Below are positions 37,739 to 39,036 of a DNA stretch of 39,036 nt, in pieces. Position 1 is the first letter of the stretch; each line of letters starts with the position of its first letter. The translations under genes were made by a program, and so were the position numbers. A model generated the notes under the pieces. It saw nothing but the letters and a program-made list of their open reading frames with translations. It was not told the DNA's origin and searched no databases. Source of the DNA: a virus. The stretch lies in IMG/VR virus record IMGVR_UViG_3300048927_000809, positions 1 through 39,036 of that record. One strand, given 5' to 3'.

Positions 37739-38596
37739 ATGGCTCAGCAGCATTTGGATTTCCGCCCTCTAGCACAGGGTGGAGATAACCCGACCGCGGC
37801 GTTTACGAAGATCGAGGGCAACTTCAACGAGCTGTATCCCCTCGCGACAAACGCCCTTCCAAAGAGCGGAGGCACCGTCACTGGCAACCTTGCCGTGGGC
37901 GGAGCGCAGGCGGCAGCCGGCAGCCTCGATGTGATGACGGCGAATGGACGTATGCTGATTCGCCCCTCGAATGGCGTGCCCGTCATTGATGCCGTCAACG
38001 TCGACAACAGCGGCTTCGGCGAGGGCGGCATGGCCGCGACCGTCTTTCACTTCATCAGCCGCTCCGGCGATCACCGCCTGCTGTTCCGGCAGACCAGCGG
38101 CTACCCCAGCATTGATGCCGTCAACGGCGCAAACAGTGCTTTTCGCGACCTGTATTTCAACGCCACGGGTTACACCTTCGGCGGCAACATGAAGGTTAAC
38201 GGGAATATCACCGCAAGCGGCACCGTAACGCCGTCGGATAAGCGGCTGAAAAAGAACATCCAACCCTGCCAGGTCACCCGCGGTATGGCGCTTTCCCTGG
38301 CCCAGGCATTTGCCGAATGGGATCTTATTTACGGTGGCGCTCACCAGTCCGGTGTGGTGGCGCAGGTCGCCCAAGACATTTGTCCGCGGCACGTCTTCGA
38401 GATCGATTACACACCGCCGGCGACGGTTGTCGAGGGCACCACCGACCTCGTCACTTATCCGAGCGTGAAGCGCCTGGGTGTGGACAACGTCGGCATGGCC
38501 ATGGAGGCCAGCATGGATAACGCGCTCGACATTGCCGACCTCAAGGCCGCGCTGGGAGCTGCAGTGGATCGAATCGCAGCGCTTGAGGCCCGCTGA
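37739..38596 (+). CDS. Tail fibre with S74 intramolecular chaperone
   Basis: This 285-residue protein starts AQQHLDFRPLAQGGDNPTAAF and has a short repetitive fibre part with two similar segments (RPSNGVPVIDAVNVDNSGFGEG and TSGYPSIDAVNGANSAF). Near residue 166 begins the S74 chaperone domain, SDKRLKKNIQ, with the catalytic Ser166 followed by Lys. This domain folds the trimer and is then cut off by itself. TAGGA precedes the ATG at 37739. The fibre shaft is quite short, about 165 residues. Confidence 0.9.
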   Translation: MAQQHLDFRPLAQGGDNPTAAFTKIEGNFNELYPLATNALPKSGGTVTGNLAVGGAQAAAGSLDVMTANGRMLIRPSNGVPVIDAVNVDNSGFGEGGMAATVFHFISRSGDHRLLFRQTSGYPSIDAVNGANSAFRDLYFNATGYTFGGNMKVNGNITASGTVTPSDKRLKKNIQPCQVTRGMALSLAQAFAEWDLIYGGAHQSGVVAQVAQDICPRHVFEIDYTPPATVVEGTTDLVTYPSVKRLGVDNVGMAMEASMDNALDIADLKAALGAAVDRIAALEAR

Positions 38597-38655
38597 GTGG
38601 GCGAGGACGACATTCGAATTGCCGAAAAACGCATGCATTCGGTCTCGCCGCGCAT

Positions 38656-38664
38656 CTGTATAAA
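38656..38664 (+). promoter_or_regulatory. Possible -10 box of the lipoprotein gene
   Basis: CTGTATAAA in the 104-bp gap between the fibre and lipoprotein genes contains TATAAA (38659-38664), close to the consensus -10 and unusual in this GC-rich sequence. A matching -35 box at normal distance is not clear. No ORF or terminator is seen in the gap. Confidence 0.35.
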
Positions 38665-38700
38665 TGGGACCATGCGAACCATCGTGAAAAGGGACTCACT

Positions 38701-39036
38701 GTGAAGAAGTTACTCGCCGCGTGTCTGGTTATGGCGTGCGCCGGCTGCACCACCCCTGGCGACGTAGCCACCTCGCCACCCATCGCCATATTCCTCTCTG
38801 CTCGCCCCGTTGATGCCATCGTGACCTGTGCGTCGCCTGCGCTGCGGGCGGTGTGGCCGCGCGTGCGCAGCGAGCCCGTGAGTGAAGGGCAGCGCCTCGT
38901 AGCCGAGTCGGACGCATGGGGAGCCGTACCCGCTACCGTCGACATCTACCGCTCCGTGAAAGGGTCGATGGTCGAAGTGCGCTTAGGCCCCGGCAAGTCG
39001 AACGGTATCGTGCGGTTGTTGGAACCCTGCCTCTGA
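38701..39036 (+). CDS. Small lipoprotein, probable moron
   Basis: This 111-residue protein has a lipoprotein signal peptide (MKKLLAACLVMACAGC) with the lipid-modified Cys at residue 16. The mature domain holds two more cysteines (IVTCASPAL and the last LLEPCL) that could form a disulfide. GTG is the start, with AAAGGGA upstream. It stands apart from the late operon by 104 bp with its own possible promoter and ends exactly at the window edge. It may be expressed by the lysogen and change the cell surface, but I recognise no family. Confidence 0.82.
   Translation: MKKLLAACLVMACAGCTTPGDVATSPPIAIFLSARPVDAIVTCASPALRAVWPRVRSEPVSEGQRLVAESDAWGAVPATVDIYRSVKGSMVEVRLGPGKSNGIVRLLEPCL

Overview
The window is an essentially complete lambdoid, HK97-type siphovirus prophage (or temperate phage genome) of about 39 kb. 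It runs from the stop codon of a tyrosine integrase at the left edge to the stop codon of a small lipoprotein at the right edge. The DNA is GC-rich with strong GC3 bias, and most genes overlap by 1-8 bases. Together with the GH19 endolysin, Rz/Rz1 spanins, RdgC and SSB, this suggests a high-GC Gram-negative host. I think Lysobacterales/Xanthomonadales (for example Rhodanobacteraceae) is most likely, but this is an inference from style only. No att sites, tRNA genes or host genes are visible, so the window seems to be cut at the phage gene boundaries.

Left arm (1-9325, minus strand): a leftward early operon of about 21 tightly coupled genes. Starting at the promoter end it has small unknown proteins and membrane proteins, SSB, RdgC, a PAPS-reductase-like ATP-pyrophosphatase, a winged-helix/J-like protein, several small unknown proteins, a zinc ribbon, a DUF6378 protein, a phage Dam methyltransferase, then excisionase and integrase. 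One small plus-strand ORF (1364-1597) interrupts it.

Immunity region (9360-11805): five copies of a 16-bp partly palindromic site, two left of the immunity genes and three between the divergent repressor and Cro genes, spaced exactly 24 bp apart within each group. This is a lambda-like OL/OR layout. Between repressor and OL, in the position of lambda rexAB, are a zinc-ribbon protein and a coiled-coil tail-anchored membrane protein. A secreted-protein moron enclosed by two intrinsic terminators follows.

Rightward early region (11498-16824): Cro, a CII-like regulator, two tiny coupled ORFs, an O-like replication initiator carrying palindromes and purine repeats (candidate origin), and a DnaB helicase gene broken by an in-frame TAA. 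After these come small proteins, a Ref-like HNH nuclease, a VRR-NUC nuclease and a probable Q-type antiterminator.

Late region (16825-38596, plus strand): terminator and a perfect 13-bp hairpin, then lysis genes (endolysin, holin, Rz, Rz1), zinc-knuckle and HNH proteins, a palindromic candidate cos region, small and large terminase, portal, ClpP-like protease, major capsid, connectors, tail tube, and tail chaperones joined by an A AAA AAC -1 frameshift. Then come tape measure, distal tail proteins with DUF1833 and NlpC/P60, a J-like tip protein, and tail-fibre proteins ending in an S74 chaperone. Intrinsic terminators inside this operon imply antitermination. A lipoprotein moron with a possible own promoter closes the window.
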